Source: Clytia hemisphaerica
Lineage: Eukaryota; Cnidaria; Hydrozoa; Leptothecata; Clytiidae
Direction of reading: 5' to 3'
NCBI GenBank assembly: GCA_902728285.1
Contig: CACVBU010000363.1
Span: 124,001 to 188,000, forward strand
DNA length: 64,000 nucleotides
Numbering within the stretch: position 1 is the stretch's first letter; each line of letters starts with the position of its first letter. The notes under the pieces were generated by a model that saw nothing but the letters and a program-made list of their open reading frames with translations, had not been told where the DNA came from and made no database searches. Position numbers and translations under genes: made by a program. Of this stretch, positions 1-12,751 are shown one piece after another.

Positions 1-616
1 TCCTATTTTATGAAATTATATGTTGTAAATGTATATTAAAGTATTTTTAAAATACTATAAAATAAAAGTAAACATTTTTGTAAGTATAAACTTTGGATTG
101 GCTGAGTTTTGAGATTTAACATCACATCAAATTTGGAATATTTACATGCCACTAAGAAGAGAAAAATCAAAATATAATTCTTTTTCGCCGTTCAACTTAC
201 ATGCTACTAAGAACAACCGTTTAAAATATTTGGCATTATTCTACCCAGTCCCATTTCGTAAAATTTTTAGTTCAGTTGGTTGTCTATTGAGTTTTAGCAA
301 TGCTCTTTTTATCGAAAGTTTTCTGAGGGTAGAAGTATCAACTGTTAAATAAGTGAATTACCATTTGAAAATAAAAAATAAAATAGAATCAGATTATTTC
401 CATTCCTAACTCATAAAAACAAGTATAAGTAGCATAGTATAATGATGAATGTTGATATTTTGAAATATACTTTCTTTTCCTTTTTTAGTTGGAGGAGGGT
501 GAAATAGACGTCCGTTCAAATTCATTCAAAGGTTGCTTTTGTGCCAAACTACGTGCAGAGCAAAACAAAGCTTCAGAACTTTAACTTATTTTTGTTTATC
601 TTAAAATTTTATAATA
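1..616. other. AT-rich upstream flank of the SNM1A gene
   Basis: No convincing coding exon is visible here. The last 130 bases (from about 489, after a T-rich run ending in TTAG) lead into the ATG at 617 and are probably 5' UTR, possibly a spliced 5' UTR exon. No TATA box stands out against the AT-rich background. Confidence 0.4.
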
Positions 617-3600
617 ATGGACGATTCAGATGAGGAAATTCAACCATTGAAAAGGAAGAAAAAAGGTAGTGACACTCCCATAAGAACGTCAAGGGGAATT
701 GTTAAACATTCCAAACTTAGGGCGGCCAAAGATTGTTCAACATCTATATCAGTCAAATTTAAAGATAAAAGTCAAAAATTTCCAATGTCAAAGAAAGAGA
801 TACAGCTGGCATCCCAACATCCTAGTTCAGCTTTGAAAAGCAAAAGTGAGGATTCCGCTAAATCTAGCAATGGGGTTTCAAACAATGGTGAAAGCTCCTC
901 AAAATCAGCATCTGCATCTCCTCAGAAAACTAAGATGAAAAACGAAGTAGATTATTCATCAACAAAAGCATTTTTCTCATCTTCTTATAACAAAGCTGAC
1001 CAAGTGTTCTTCAAACCAAGAAATCTGAACAATACTGGATCACAGAAAACTACCTTATGTCCTGTTTGTAATATCAATTTATTGTTTTTGCATGGTGTAT
1101 CTCCTCAATTTCATATCAATGAATGTTTAGATCGAAATCCAAATTTCGAAGAAGGTAGAAATTTATTAATTTCATTCATATTTTTATTTTTGAATCAAAT
1201 TTTAATTTTAATCTATGTGAAAGGTATAAGGAGCCTGCTAAAAAAACTACAAAAGTGACAATTCCTGATCAGCTCCAGACCCTATTGATGAACCCATCAG
1301 AAAACAAGATATTAAGACGATATTGAGACGATATTGAGATATCGTTTTTATCTTGCTCTTCCAATTAATTCAAAAGATACCCTCTATAGATTTGGGTTTT
1401 CGCTCTTGAAGAAAATTTTGAATTGAAATTTTAATTTTGAAAACTCTAACTTTAACAGTAATAGAAAGGTATAAGGAGCCTGTTTGAAACTACAAGAGTG
1501 GTAATTTCTGATCAGCTCAAGACCCTTTCTATTGATAAACTTCATATAAGAAAACATATTGAATGATATCAAGATATTGTCAGTGTTATTTTATCTTGCT
1601 CTTTATAAAATTGGCTTGAAATGTAAATGATTTGGTTCTTAGTTCTACTAATTATGATTTTTTTTTTCAATATTTGCTATTACTGTAATCAATGCTTTTT
1701 CAACAATGTTGTAATGAATTGAAATTGGAAATCTGGCGTATACTGTAATTTTCATTTTCATAGGTTATTGTTCTGGTGATTCAAGTTGCTCATTATCAAA
1801 CGTTGAACATTTTCGTCGCCACCAACACGTACCAAACATTCCAGTCAAAACAGATGACGAGTCGTCTTGCTCAGAACAAGAAATTATAATAGCAGAACCA
1901 ACAAAGAGACCAGTACCTCAGACTCCTAAAGAACCATCACTGTTGTCAAACAACCAATCGCCAAAATCTGCTAAAAAGCAAACTTCAATCAATGACTTTT
2001 TTGGTGGAAAAAAAAAACCTCAAACGCCAGCCAGAAAGATTTTCCAGAAACAAAATACAGATACTCCTCGTGTGAAGGCTTCTAAAACTAGTAACACTGA
2101 AAGGAAACCAAAAAATGCTCCCAAAGAATGCCCGTTCTATAAAAAGATTCCTGGTAAATTTTTGTCTCCTCTAAGAAGGATAAACTATAACACTTGCAAA
2201 AAACACATGACCCAAAGTCAAAAAATCTTACTCTTCACTCTACACCTCTACATCCACTTTCTTGCTATGAGGTTCATTTGCCCATGTTCTTACAATGTTC
2301 TTAAAAATGGGTTTAAAATCTGTTAAGATCATCAGTACTTTCTTAGTAATTTCGAAATCTGAGGCTCAGATTGTTCTTGATTTGTTTTGGCCAATTTTCA
2401 TCTTCGCGTTCTTATTGCGAAGCGAATGTACATGAGCGAAGCAGTTTTGCTATCGTGTGTGCGTACCTTTAACTTTCCATTCTTTCAACCATCTATATAA
2501 GGCAGGAGATGGGAAAAACGTTTAGTATCTCCGAGTCGCGCGACAATGAATGTTAAGGGGATAAAACATGAGGGATATTCCCGGAAATGATAGAGAAAAT
2601 TATCTCCATTACATTAAATTTGACGTATTCGAGTTTGAAATTCCGTGTATGACTACATGGCTCGTATTCAATCGAGCTCCGAGCGAGAGAACAGTAGAGT
2701 GCCTTTTTTTGAGACGGACAACGTTATTTTTGAAGACACGTCGCGAGAAAACATCCCTGCGGTGCTTTATTCTCCTTGCAGATCGGGGAACGTCGCCCGG
2801 TTCGGAAGGGTATTGATGATTAGACCATACTGGTTTCTAGCTGTCAAAACATTAAGAGGGAGAGGATAATTACAAGGTCTCAAAAGAAGGTTGTCTACTG
2901 CTCATTCCGACATCGACTTATAACCTGACTGAAATTCGAGCCGTTACTAGCAACCCTGCGGGGCCCAAGGTGCCGAGTATGCACCCGGCACAGTGACAAG
3001 CCGTTACTAGCAACCCTGACCCTACCTAACTGTTAGTTAATCAATTCCAAACAACAAAACATTATCCTTTTCCACATTAAGATGGCGGCAACAAATGGAC
3101 AACAAATACTGCTCCTCGGTTATTTTTCTTCGATTTTCATGCTTCAAGAGTCGAATTGGATCATGTTTTTTGTCTGATTGTCACAAGAAATGGTGGATGA
3201 TAAAGTTTTCTTATTATCCCTCCCTGGATTTGATGTTTTGTTTCAATTCTGTTGGTTTGGAACGAGAGATGCATTTTCTTATCTTGAAAAAACAGGACAT
3301 GTTTGCCAATTTTAACAACAAAATAACTTGCATTTTGCCTGTACATGTTAATGAATTGTAACAGGGCTTGTGACTGAATATCTTTGGAGAAATCTGACCA
3401 TGTTGTGCCTGAAAATGAAACACTTGCAGCTTTAAAAAGTCTGGCATCTGGAGTTCCTTGCCTTGAATCATTTTTTGTTGTTTGGAAAATTTTGAACCTG
3501 GAGCAAAAATAACTATAGATTGAATTTTACTTGGTGCTTCTTCTACAACAATGACACTTAACTGGTAATTGAAACCTCTTTGAGGGGGAAATTATATACG

Positions 3601-6600
3601 GTAGCGGCTTATTTCCAACTTTTGAAGCTGACAACCACAGCCAGCACCAGCAGCCCAGACGGCCTGATGAATAATAATGTTATGTCAACCTCTGAAAAAG
3701 TAAGCTAATCGTAAAGACATTGAATATGGATGTAAACAATTGGAAATCACCTTACATAACTTAATTAAAAACTTTCATTGAACTTCGAAATTATCTTCCG
3801 TTTTGATTATAATGTGGAAAACGTGTCGTGAAATATGAAATTATCTTCGCTTCGGAATGGGTTTAAAATATGGAAAACTTTTGTAGCGAGCCATGAACTT
3901 TTCATTTGCATCCGCGTTCAAAATTTGGAAAACTTTTGTCATGAGAACATGCAGCTTGCTGGAAAAAATTTGTTTTGCTATTTTTGATAACTTAAGATCA
4001 TTGAAATAGAACTTAAAAGATAACTTTTATGTACACAAACAGTATGAAGTAATCTCTGTGTATCAAGTACTAATGCACAAACTTTTAATTACAACTGGTA
4101 AGAATATCTACCGTAAGAAAACGACGTTTGATAGCTTGAACGGTCAACTTGATTTTCTTTATGATGGTTCATATTTATAGTACTTTAATGTGATAAACAT
4201 TAAATTTCGCGGTTGGGCCAATCCCCAAAATTGAAACATTTCGCTGGGACTTAATTTCGTGGATGGCACTATTGTGTGACAATATTCTTACAATTTTTTT
4301 GCCTGTACTGTCAAATCACATTGGTCGTTTGAATGCGTATTATTAGCACTTCTTTGATGCCAGTAAACATTCAAAAAGTATTTATTTAACATTTTTTGAG
4401 TTTTGTTTAGAAAAATTTTTCTGATAAGGCCTACTCAAATTTTCAATGGGATTTAATTTTGCGTATTTTTGGGGATGACACCCAAATCCGTGAAATCCGC
4501 AAAATTTAATCTCCACAAAGGTTTATCGCATTTAAGTATATATTTTTGCGACCGGGTCAGAAAAAAAGTTTTGTCACTGGACCGGTTTCCGGTAAAACTA
4601 CACTTTTTTAATTATCGCCTGAGCTTAGAATATTTTTTTTGATATGCATCTAAAACATGGAAAACCTTTGTCGTCAACTATATATAATATTGTCTTCCAC
4701 GTTTAAAATGTGAAAAACTTTTGTTGATTGCAATTGCAATTTTTTTACGTACTAATTGAAAATAAGGAAATATCCTACAGTATGAAATTTTTTTTTTTAC
4801 CTTTTTGATATATTTTCTGAAAATAGGCCACCATCACTAATAACTGGTTTTTGCGCTGGTTTGCGTCGTTTTTAGGTTAAAAAATTAATTAATCGTTTGG
4901 TCGGCAGATAAAACGTCAGAAAAATTGGATTTTCAAACTATGTGTTGGGCAGAAATCAAATCCAACGAAAATTTTGAATAAATAGCTACTGTATTGCAGT
5001 GTTCAGAAAATTAAGAACAATATTATCATTCAGTTGGACAGCGCGAACACTAGTTATTTGTGATTGTGGCCTTATAAAATGTTTTATAACTTTTCAGAAT
5101 GCTTTTGAAATGGAAAATGGCTTCTGAGAGTGGAGTTTTTTCCCTTAGGGCATTCTTTCAGATAAAAAACTTTTTTTCCAAATATACAAGACATTTTTCC
5201 ATCCTTGCAATCTGTTGAACTTAAGTATAATATGAAATTGCTTCTTGTTTTGAAAGTTTTTTTCCTTTTAAACATTTTTAGTTATTCCGTTTTTTTGAAA
5301 ATATGAAATTTTCCTATTATTTGGAACGAAATGTTTTGCTTGCAACTTGCGAATCGAGGTGGCTCTGGATCGCTTCGCAACTTTTATACATATACGGCTT
5401 GTAATATTTTTCTAATAAGAAAAGCATAGTAAAATTACCTTACCTGTTCCATTGGTTTTACAACCAGTTCTTTTTTGAAGGTCTATTAGTACAAATAGTG
5501 GAGAAAACATCCTCCACATTGCCCGATGATGGGAGAAGAATCTCTCGAAACGTAGCCAAACGTAAATCTCGTGATCCAAACCACGATAAACTTCCAATAT
5601 GAATATCACTGGGTCGATAAATGCAAACTTTATTTAGAGTTCTTTTTTGATTCACCACTTAACATAATATCTTTTTTTCTTAATCTTAGGGACGAATTTC
5701 ACAGTGGATGCATTTCGTTATGGTGACATCAAAGGATGCACGTGTTATTTCCTGACACATTTTCATTCTGATCATTACGGTGGACTGAAGAAATCATTCA
5801 AAGGGAAATTATACTGTTCACAGGTACCTTTTCGCCCCCTTTAATAATTCTCTAGGTCCGATGGATTATCAGACATTCCGTCCAGATTAACCAGAGCTAG
5901 TTACACTGGATGTTAGAGATCCGATCATCGAAATACAAAATAAAGAGCTGAACTCTCCTTAAGTTTCTAGACTAAGGTATAGAGTACCATTGGGGTTTTT
6001 TTCGTTAGTTTTAAAGAGAATGCAACTATTCTCTACCGATATTTTTTTGGTTCATATGACAGAATCATTAATGGTTCCAGGTTGATCAAGTTGATAGCGG
6101 TTGGTAGTCAATCTGAGACTTAGATTCACACCATTAATGAATTATCCATGCCATTCCCTGCCAGAATCTAATACAATTGACTCTTTCCAACTCTATCCAA
6201 TTATAATTCAAATTAATTATCATTCCTCTTCAATGAAAAACCTGAGTAAAACACTTTCTATAATTCGAATCCCTATATAATTCGAACAAATTAAATTACC
6301 CCTTCGAGTTCGAATGAAAAAGACTGTCAACTGTAATTTGTCGAAGAGGCATATAAAGTCGTTTTACTCGTTTATATTTTTGCTTTTTTTTATCATCAGA
6401 TCACAGCAAGCCTGGTGACGAGTCAACTAAGAGTATCATCTGCATGTATTCATGTTTTACCCATGAACAAGACAGTTGAAGTGGAAGGTGTCAAAATCAC
6501 CCTCTTCGATGCTAACCAGTAAGAATACTTTTACTACCATGGTACAAACGGCCTGTTCCATACCTTCTTATTTCAAAACAAATTTCTTGAAAAATGGCGA

Positions 6601-9600
6601 AATTTGTTAAGAAAGCCCTTGGAAATATTCCTTTTATGCCTTATTGGTGAAAGTGGACGAACTACCTTAAGTAAATCAATTTTGTTGGGAATTAAATTTC
6701 GCGAGTTTTGCGAATTTTGACAAACCTTTTTAGTATATTTTATAGTAACTTTCATTCATTTTGTGTCTCCTAATTCCCAATTCGCCAAAAATCCCTACCA
6801 AATTTTACAAGATTGCCAATTTGCCAATCGCCGAATTAAATCCAAGAAAAAATTAATAACTTTGAACCCCCTCGAAAAATGAAAAAAACACTTGTCTAGA
6901 TCTCCTGGGAATTCTTCTCAGATTATCTCCTCTAAATGTTCGTCCAACCCTTGTATGGGTATAAAATGGAATGGTCCAATAAAGTGGCTAGTTTATTGAA
7001 GGACTGTTACAAGAATTAGTAAAATAATAACCGGCTACATACCAGTTCATCTTTGGACAATTGGCTGTTCCATTAAAAATCCATACCGGGGGAGGACAGA
7101 TAACGAAACTTTTCAAGTCAAAAAAGAAATTTGCGTGGATACCCTTGGAAATGGCAAAATGTGCAGAGAAACCCTTTAAAAAATCCTTTTCGTACCTTAA
7201 ACGTGACGATGAACGAACCTTAATAAGTCTTTTACTTCCTAAACATTTTTGGCGTAGTGGTATAGTGGTTATCATCCTTGACTCCCGCCTGGGAGGCCCG
7301 AGATCGATACCCACCGTGTCTCTACGATTCACTTGGCAAGTGAATGTACCTTCACCCGGGTCAAACCATGCCATGTGAGGGGAATTGGGTACCATTACTC
7401 TAATACAAAAGTGGGGGTAGATTAGACAGACATTGTGACGTGCCGTGGCACTCATAAGGTTCGGCCTCGCGTGAGCATCGCTCTTCCAGTGTCGTTCGAG
7501 TGTCATGGTATACCTACATACATGGCTTGGCAGCTCGCGTCTGTCAAGCAGTGTCTGTCAGTGCCTTGATTCCCACTCCTTTGTGGGTAGGACCCATTCC
7601 GAATGCATTCGGAGGGCTCATATCTATCTATCTAAAATTATTTGAATAACCCCTGGAAAAATGAAAAAAAACACTCCTTACACCCCTTTGAAATTCTTTT
7701 CCTATTACCCCCTGGAAAATGTTCTTCTGGCCCTGTATGGATATTAAATGGAATGGTCCAATGGCGCTTTTAAATCTTGTTTATTGTAAAAGTATCAATG
7801 TCTCCTAATGTTTGATAAATGTTTTTTTATGAGAATATACTCAATAAGAATATTCATGATGGAATTAGCCAAAAAATTTAGAATATCGCCATCATGGAAT
7901 TTGGCAATTGAACGTAAGAATGCCATTTCATGACATTTCTAATTGTAATTTGCCAATTATCCCAATTAAGCCTCAAAAGTTTCACATAAATGCCATTTTT
8001 TTGCTCCAGCTAAATATTTCATATTAAATTTAAGTTAAATTTGAATCCTTATGTTAAGAATATCCATGATGAAAAAACACCATTCTATTAAAAAATCGTG
8101 TATTTTATTAACGAACCTTTTTATCACCATCGTAGTTTATTATGATATTTGCGAGAATAATGTGGAAAAGTTAGGAGGAATAAGTTAGGAGCCTTGCTTT
8201 CAACTCAATATTAATCAGAAATACTACTTTTCTTCTTTTTTTCAGTTGTCCTGGTGCAGTAATGTTCCTTATGGAACTTCCATCTCCATCCAAACGAATA
8301 TTACATGTTGGTGACTTCCGTGCTAACCTTCAAATGACCGAAATTCCACTTATCAAAAGCCGACCCATAGATTGCTTGTACCTGGATACCACATACTGTA
8401 AACCCGAATACTCGTTTCCACCTCAAAATGACGTCATTGAGTTTGTTGTCAAAACGGCGCGTCGTTATTTAAAGGAAAATCCTAAAACGTTAATCGTTTG
8501 TGGTACATACAGTATTGGAAAAGAGAAAGTCCTTCAAGCCATTGCAAACGAATTTGATTTCAAAGTTGCCGTTACGCCACATAAGATGAAGATTCTGAAG
8601 TGTTTGAATGACACTAGCCTTAATCAACGATTGACCTTAGATTATGACGAGGCTAATGTTCATGTGCTGGCAATGAATAAGCTTTCAATCAAGGTAGGTT
8701 GCATTGAAGTATTATCTCAGAAGATGTAATGAGTTGATAATATTTGTTATCGGCGATCCAAAAAATATCTGCAATCTGATTGGTTAAAAAGAGTCCAATA
8801 TATCTTGTATTTTACATGTAAAAATATAACTTGACGAAAAGATGTTGTTGCATTGTAGCGGTAGAAGCAATCTAACGTCACTTTGCTACAAAAGTGTCCT
8901 CCAACACAGAAAGTGCATTTTTTGGGTCACCGATAAACTAGTTATCAGACATTTGCTCGTACAATATGGAAATATTTCACTCGTTCCGGATTTTCTCGGA
9001 ACTCGTAAAATATTTCTCATATTGTACTCGCAACTGTCCGATAACTATTACATATTTTAGACCTTCAACAATCCTTTTTGAAGTCAAAGATTGTCGTTAT
9101 TTCAGTTCTTTTGGGCCAAGTTGTTCTAAAGTCGATGATATTTTATTTCCTGATTTGCGCTAATCGAGTCAAATTATGATTAGTAAATTCCACTAAATAA
9201 CTTTAACTTTTGCCTGTACTTTCGAAGATTATAATCCTGACGTCACTTTTCGAATGTTTGGAAAACATATTTTTCGTTAGAAATAACATTTCAGGCTAAG
9301 CCTCTCTCCGAGCAGGAATAGAATTTTCCCTACTTAAGCAGGATTTAATCCACATCAAAGCACATCAAAGCCTATTTTTTCGAACAAATAGCGGCCCCGC
9401 TCTTATCAGCGCTATTTGAGATTTAATAAAAATTTATCTAATCCGGGCCGATAATCCACTTTGAAAACTCGGACCATCAAAAAAAGTTTAATATATAGCT
9501 GTCTTCAATTACATATTTCCTGAAATTGCTTCCTCGCAACAAACGCGCGGTAATAGATATTTTCTTTGGTTTTTAACCTATCTACATTTTTTTGCTTTAT

Positions 9601-9914
9601 TTTTTCATCAGCTTTTACATGAACACTTGGTAGAACATCAGCAAACCAGAAAATGGCAACGAATATTAGCTTTCAAACCAACGGGATGGACTTTCTCCGG
9701 AAAGCTAACATCTTTGGATAAAATCGAACCAATCATAAGACCTGACGTCACAATTTATGGAGTTCCATACAGCGAGCATAGTAGTTTCGAAGAACTGAAA
9801 TCATTTGTCTCGGCTTTGAAACCGAAGAAAATTCTCGCTACCGTGGGCATCGGTAATAAAGAAACACGTGATAGGATGAATGAATATTTCACAGAATGGC
9901 TGAAAAAAGATTGA
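617..9914 (+). CDS. DCLRE1A: DNA cross-link repair 1A (SNM1A) nuclease, six exons, complete
   Basis: Exons by GT-AG and frame: 617-1154, 1764-2153, 5690-5823, 6400-6518, 8246-8693, 9612-9914; the joined length of 1932 nt gives 643 aa, with every junction in phase. What is seen: a lysine/serine-rich N-terminus; a UBZ4-type zinc finger at about residues 147-171 (CPVC, then HINEC); a PCNA-binding box QTSINDFF at about 252-259; CPFYKKIPG at about 301; the metallo-beta-lactamase motif HFHSDH at 333-338; DANHCPGA at 391-398; the metal-ligand aspartate in HVGDF (about 417); YLDTTYC; and the beta-[13 protein letters not shown] with H about 599. Family knowledge: SNM1A is a nuclear 5'-3' exonuclease that digests past interstrand crosslinks and is recruited through ubiquitinated PCNA by UBZ and PIP. 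It is shorter than vertebrate SNM1A (about 1040 aa), the difference lying in the N-terminal half. All catalytic motifs are present, so the gene should be functional. Intron 2 (3.5 kb) is full of repeats. Confidence 0.96.
2190..2440. mobile_element. GTTCTTA word-array MITE in SNM1A intron 2
   Basis: Contains GTTCTTA, a 4-nt spacer, GTTCTTA (about 2288-2305), then AGATTGTTCTTGA, the body string TTTTGGCCAATTTTCA and a final GTTCTTA. This matches, motif for motif, the copy at 20959-21223. Ends are degenerate, so limits are approximate. Confidence 0.55.
2470..3030. repeat. GC-richer inserted block with TATA box and overlapping short ORFs
   Basis: A balanced-composition block inside AT-rich intron 2. 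It has CTATATAAGGC at about 2494, two overlapping ORFs in different frames (2568-2816 and 2645-2869) and a 19-bp direct repeat gccgttactagcaaccctg at about 2940 and 3000 separated by a GC-rich stretch. It looks like the 5' part of a mobile element (promoter plus frameshifted ORF), but I recognise neither protein. Confidence 0.35.
5458..5600. ncRNA. hammerhead-like motif, degenerate, in SNM1A intron 2
   Basis: At 5521-5555 the sequence CCGATGA is followed by a self-complementary stem and then GAAACG, the layout of a hammerhead core (CUGANGA, helix II, GAAA). A preceding 6-bp hairpin GTGGAG...CTCCAC could be another helix. The core U is C here and 5 nt separate the helices, so activity is doubtful. 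Such motifs are known in Penelope-like elements; this is probably a decayed remnant. Confidence 0.3.
7244..7640 (+). mobile_element. tRNA-derived SINE with TATC tail
   Basis: Starts with a tRNA-like head: A-box-like TGGTATAGTGGTTA at about 7257 and B-box-like GAGATCGATACCC at about 7300. A body follows, ending in GCATTCGGAGGGCTC and a (TATC)n run near 7620. A second copy with about the same length lies at 40768-41118. It sits in SNM1A intron 4. The tetranucleotide tail suggests mobilisation by an RTE-like LINE. Confidence 0.75.
7818..8102 (-). mobile_element. ATTCTTA word-array MITE
   Basis: Read on the minus strand it carries repeated ATTCTTA (seen as AAGAAT or TTAGAAT at about 7835, 7845, 7880, 7917, 8057, with ATTCT at 8090) plus CATCATGG and TTGGC body strings. 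It matches the better-preserved copy at 13266-13538 in reverse orientation. It lies in SNM1A intron 4. Confidence 0.6.
8745..9048. repeat. two adjoining inverted-repeat (hairpin) elements in SNM1A intron 5
   Basis: TTATCGGCGATCCAAAAAAT at about 8748 is repeated inverted at about 8916-8938. Immediately after, 8939-8990 and 8998-9047 form a second hairpin of about 50-bp arms (starting AGTTATC, ending GATAACT) with an 8-nt loop. Both look like non-autonomous DNA elements. Confidence 0.55.
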
Positions 9915-10183
9915 AAATATTGCTTTTTGGCTCCGGGTGGCTTGAATGGTAAGAATTTTAAGTCCATTCACTTTAAGTGTTCACTAATCTTTGTTTTTGC
10001 TTGCCATTTTCAACGAACGCTTCAATCCTCACATATCAAACACCTTTGAAAAGATAATTAGGAGCACTACAATTTCTGAGAAGTATGACTCAGAAAAATT
10101 TAAAATATGATGAAGAAAAAATGAACTTTTTATCCTTTGGTGCTATAAACTTAATTTTTGGTTCCGAGGTACTTTAAAAAATG

Positions 10184-11648
10184 TTAACCTTTTCAGCCCG
10201 GCGGACGAGTATAGTCGTCGAGCATACGTTCCGGCGGACGAGTATATACGTTTTTTTGACATAGTGATCTTCTAAGCTATATTTCTCCCATTGGCTTCTT
10301 TGCTAGCCGTAGAAGTAAAGAGAAACGGAAAGTAGAGGTTCTAAGCTTTCTTTTGATATATGGTGATGTAATGTTTTGATCACGTGGTGAGGCAGCAGAT
10401 TTCGGAGAAAAGGTAGAGAAAAACACTGAATCAAGATGGCGACCAAGAAATGGGTTTTTCAAACTTACTGCTAAAGTTCTTGGATTTTTGACTGGTTTAG
10501 GCCACTTTTCTTCATGGAAACATTGTTTTTATAATGGCAAAACATCCAGTAAGTATATCTTATATTTTGTGTTTTGTTTTTAGCATAAAAATTCCTTTTA
10601 TTTGTCATTTTGACCACTTTTCTCGACAAACCATCGGTGTCGACCCAAACTTACAGTACTTTTTACTTTTTATTCAGGTTGGAGCATGGAAAGTGGACAA
10701 ATTCAATGCAAAAGTGTTTTCTACACCTCATTTATTTCAAAGGAGCACCAAAGAATTTGAAAAGCCTGGATTTATGTTGAATTGCACTACTTCTTCCGCT
10801 CCACCAGCAACGGTCGATCGATCCCCGAAATTCTTGGCTCATAACGATGTCCTGATTACAGCTTATATGGATCAAAATGATGGCAGGAACCACATAACAG
10901 CCACATGGAATTATTATGATGACATTTAGCATTCCTTATGGGCAAAAGAGACCAGATTTGATAGCAATGAGTTTGCCTCAAAATGCTTACGGTTTTTGGA
11001 AACTTTGCAACTGTCGCCGACTATGCCATCTAGTTTCACGGTAGCCGATACCCTTCAAAAGCTTCAGGAGCTAAGAATACTGACTGAAAGTGTTGTTTAG
11101 ATAGTTGGGGAATACTTTTACACCATTTTTGATGTTGTAGCTGCTTCTGGAAACACATTATCATCAAAATACTTCAAAATTGTATATATTGGATTTTTTT
11201 AGCCGAAAATCGTGATTTTTGGCAAAAGTGACCGATATTTGGGAGGCTGGTGTGACACATACAGATTTTTCTGGATGCTGATTTTTGGTATATTACTTCA
11301 AAATGATGTATAGATTGATAAATAGCCAAAGACAGATTTTTTAATTAACTTCCCCCCACTTTTTTTTGCTCTAGAAGTGAAAAATGCAAAAAAAGTGACA
11401 TTACCGCAAAACGTGAAAAAAAACTGTGGTTTACGTGATGCTACCATTTTTGTTGGAATAATTTATTTGGATTGGTACTTGGTCTAAAAGTTGTAGAATT
11501 TAATTAGCTTTTCAGGGATACCTTACTTTTTTTCTAAAGATTCCTAGTTCTTGAGTTATGATCAAATAACTGAACATGTCTATTTTCTTAAAAAATGTTG
11601 CGCGCTGACAGCGTGAAAATTTAAAAAGTTGCGCGCTGGAAAGGTTAA
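10184..11648 (+). mobile_element. piggyBac-type non-autonomous element with TTAA target duplication
   Basis: Both ends are TTAA (10184-10187 and 11645-11648). Inside them the termini are inverted: TTAACCTTTTCAGC on the left and the complement of GCTGGAAAGGTTAA on the right. Subterminal direct repeats occur at each end: CGGCGGACGAGTATA twice on the left, GTTGCGCGCTG twice on the right. TTAA duplication is the hallmark of piggyBac. No transposase ORF is seen; instead the interior carries an unknown spliced ORF. Confidence 0.7.
10534..11100 (+). CDS. unknown two-exon cargo ORF inside the piggyBac-type element, with an in-frame TAG
   Basis: ATG at 10534 gives MAKHP followed by a strong donor (CCA|GTAAGT, 10549); a T-rich tract and ATTCAG end the intron at 10677, and exon 2 runs in phase from 10678 to TAG at 10929, giving 88 aa. 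The same frame stays open and protein-like after that TAG for another 56 codons to a second TAG at 11098-11100. That tail contains leucine-rich helical residues and no frameshift. The product is not a piggyBac transposase that I recognise, nor any known domain. It could be a captured host exon pair, a transposon accessory protein, or a pseudogene with one nonsense mutation. Function unknown. Confidence 0.45.
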
Positions 11649-12494
11649 GCAAAACAAATATTAGTGCACACTTAGTGCGAATTGGCTTTAATTTGCTATT
11701 AATCTCTAAGAGATTCTTTTAACTTCTTCATTTTCACTTTCTGACTCGATCCAGTATTGGATTGTTACTTGATTGATTGATTAATTAGTAGTCTGGTAAC
11801 TAGGAGGCCAATTAAGGTTTCGGGCTTTTTTAATTAAAACTATATAAACAGTTAAAGAACGTAATGAATCTTTTGGGTCAGATTTGATTGTGAAAAACAA
11901 AACATCTTGAAGGCTTCTATCATACCGGTTTCTATTTGATTTTTTAACATTTCAAATTACTGTTTTCTAATTTTGTATTAATAAAGATCGAAATAGCTTG
12001 GACCTCTTACAGTGTTTGTTATATTCATATAAAATTTTAAGTTTCATTTCGATCTATCAAAATCTTTCATTTTTTGATCAATTTTTCTCTGTTATTTGGA
12101 ACTTCTGAGTTATGAGCAGGCAGTCTACACAATATACAGCTACATGCTTTTAGGCCTTACTCTTAGAGAGTAGGAGTTTTACGCTCAAAACGGAGGTTAA
12201 GATATGACGTAGCCTAAGAGCAAGCTATTTTCTCGACGATTGATTTGGTTTTTGTTTTAAGCTGATTCGAGGTCTGTCCTTTTCGGACATTTTGTTTACA
12301 TTAACAAGTCTGACACTATTTCCCTCAAAAGGCCTTTTTCAGGAATGTTTGGATAAGGATCTTCAAAATTTCCTGGGATAAACGTTGAGTTTTTCTGTGC
12401 AATTTCTTCCTTCAGGAATTTTTTTTGACGTGTAAATGTTCAGCGTCTGAGTTCAGCACTCCAGTGATATAAGCTAAAGTCTGATGCGAAAGCA

Positions 12495-12751
12495 TACACG
12501 TGTTTTATAAGAACATAAAAATCTTTTGAATCCTTCGGATGTTCTTAACTTTTTGAGTTTTAAGCCTAAAAATGTTCTTAACATGTTCTTATTTTCACCA
12601 TTTTTTTAGCATTTTTGCCCATTTTTCTAAGAAACCGGCTGTTTTAAAGTCCGCAAAGTCTTAAATTTTCTTAGCTTGTTCTTAACATTTCGGCCATCAA
12701 AGCCTCAAAGCCTTATGTTTTTATATAGTTTGTTCTTATAAAAAACGTATA
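12495..12751 (+). mobile_element. GTTCTTA word-array MITE (type copy)
   Basis: Termini TACACG-TTTTATAAGAACA and TGTTCTTATAAAAAACGTAT are inverted repeats with TA ends. Inside, GTTCTTA recurs: one after GGAT, a pair separated by acat, one after GCTT, and a terminal pair 15 bp apart (the outer one of the pair being GTTTTTA). Body strings CCATTTTTTTAGC and CGGCCATCAAAGCC lie between. No ORF. Confidence 0.75.

Noticed and set aside
146..352. 68-aa ORF upstream of SNM1A
   Set aside because: Composition is that of AT-rich chance ORFs and it lacks any domain or splice context.
7061..7506. ORFs of 105 and 172 aa on both strands
   Set aside because: They lie largely within the tRNA-derived SINE, whose GC-richer body opens frames by chance.
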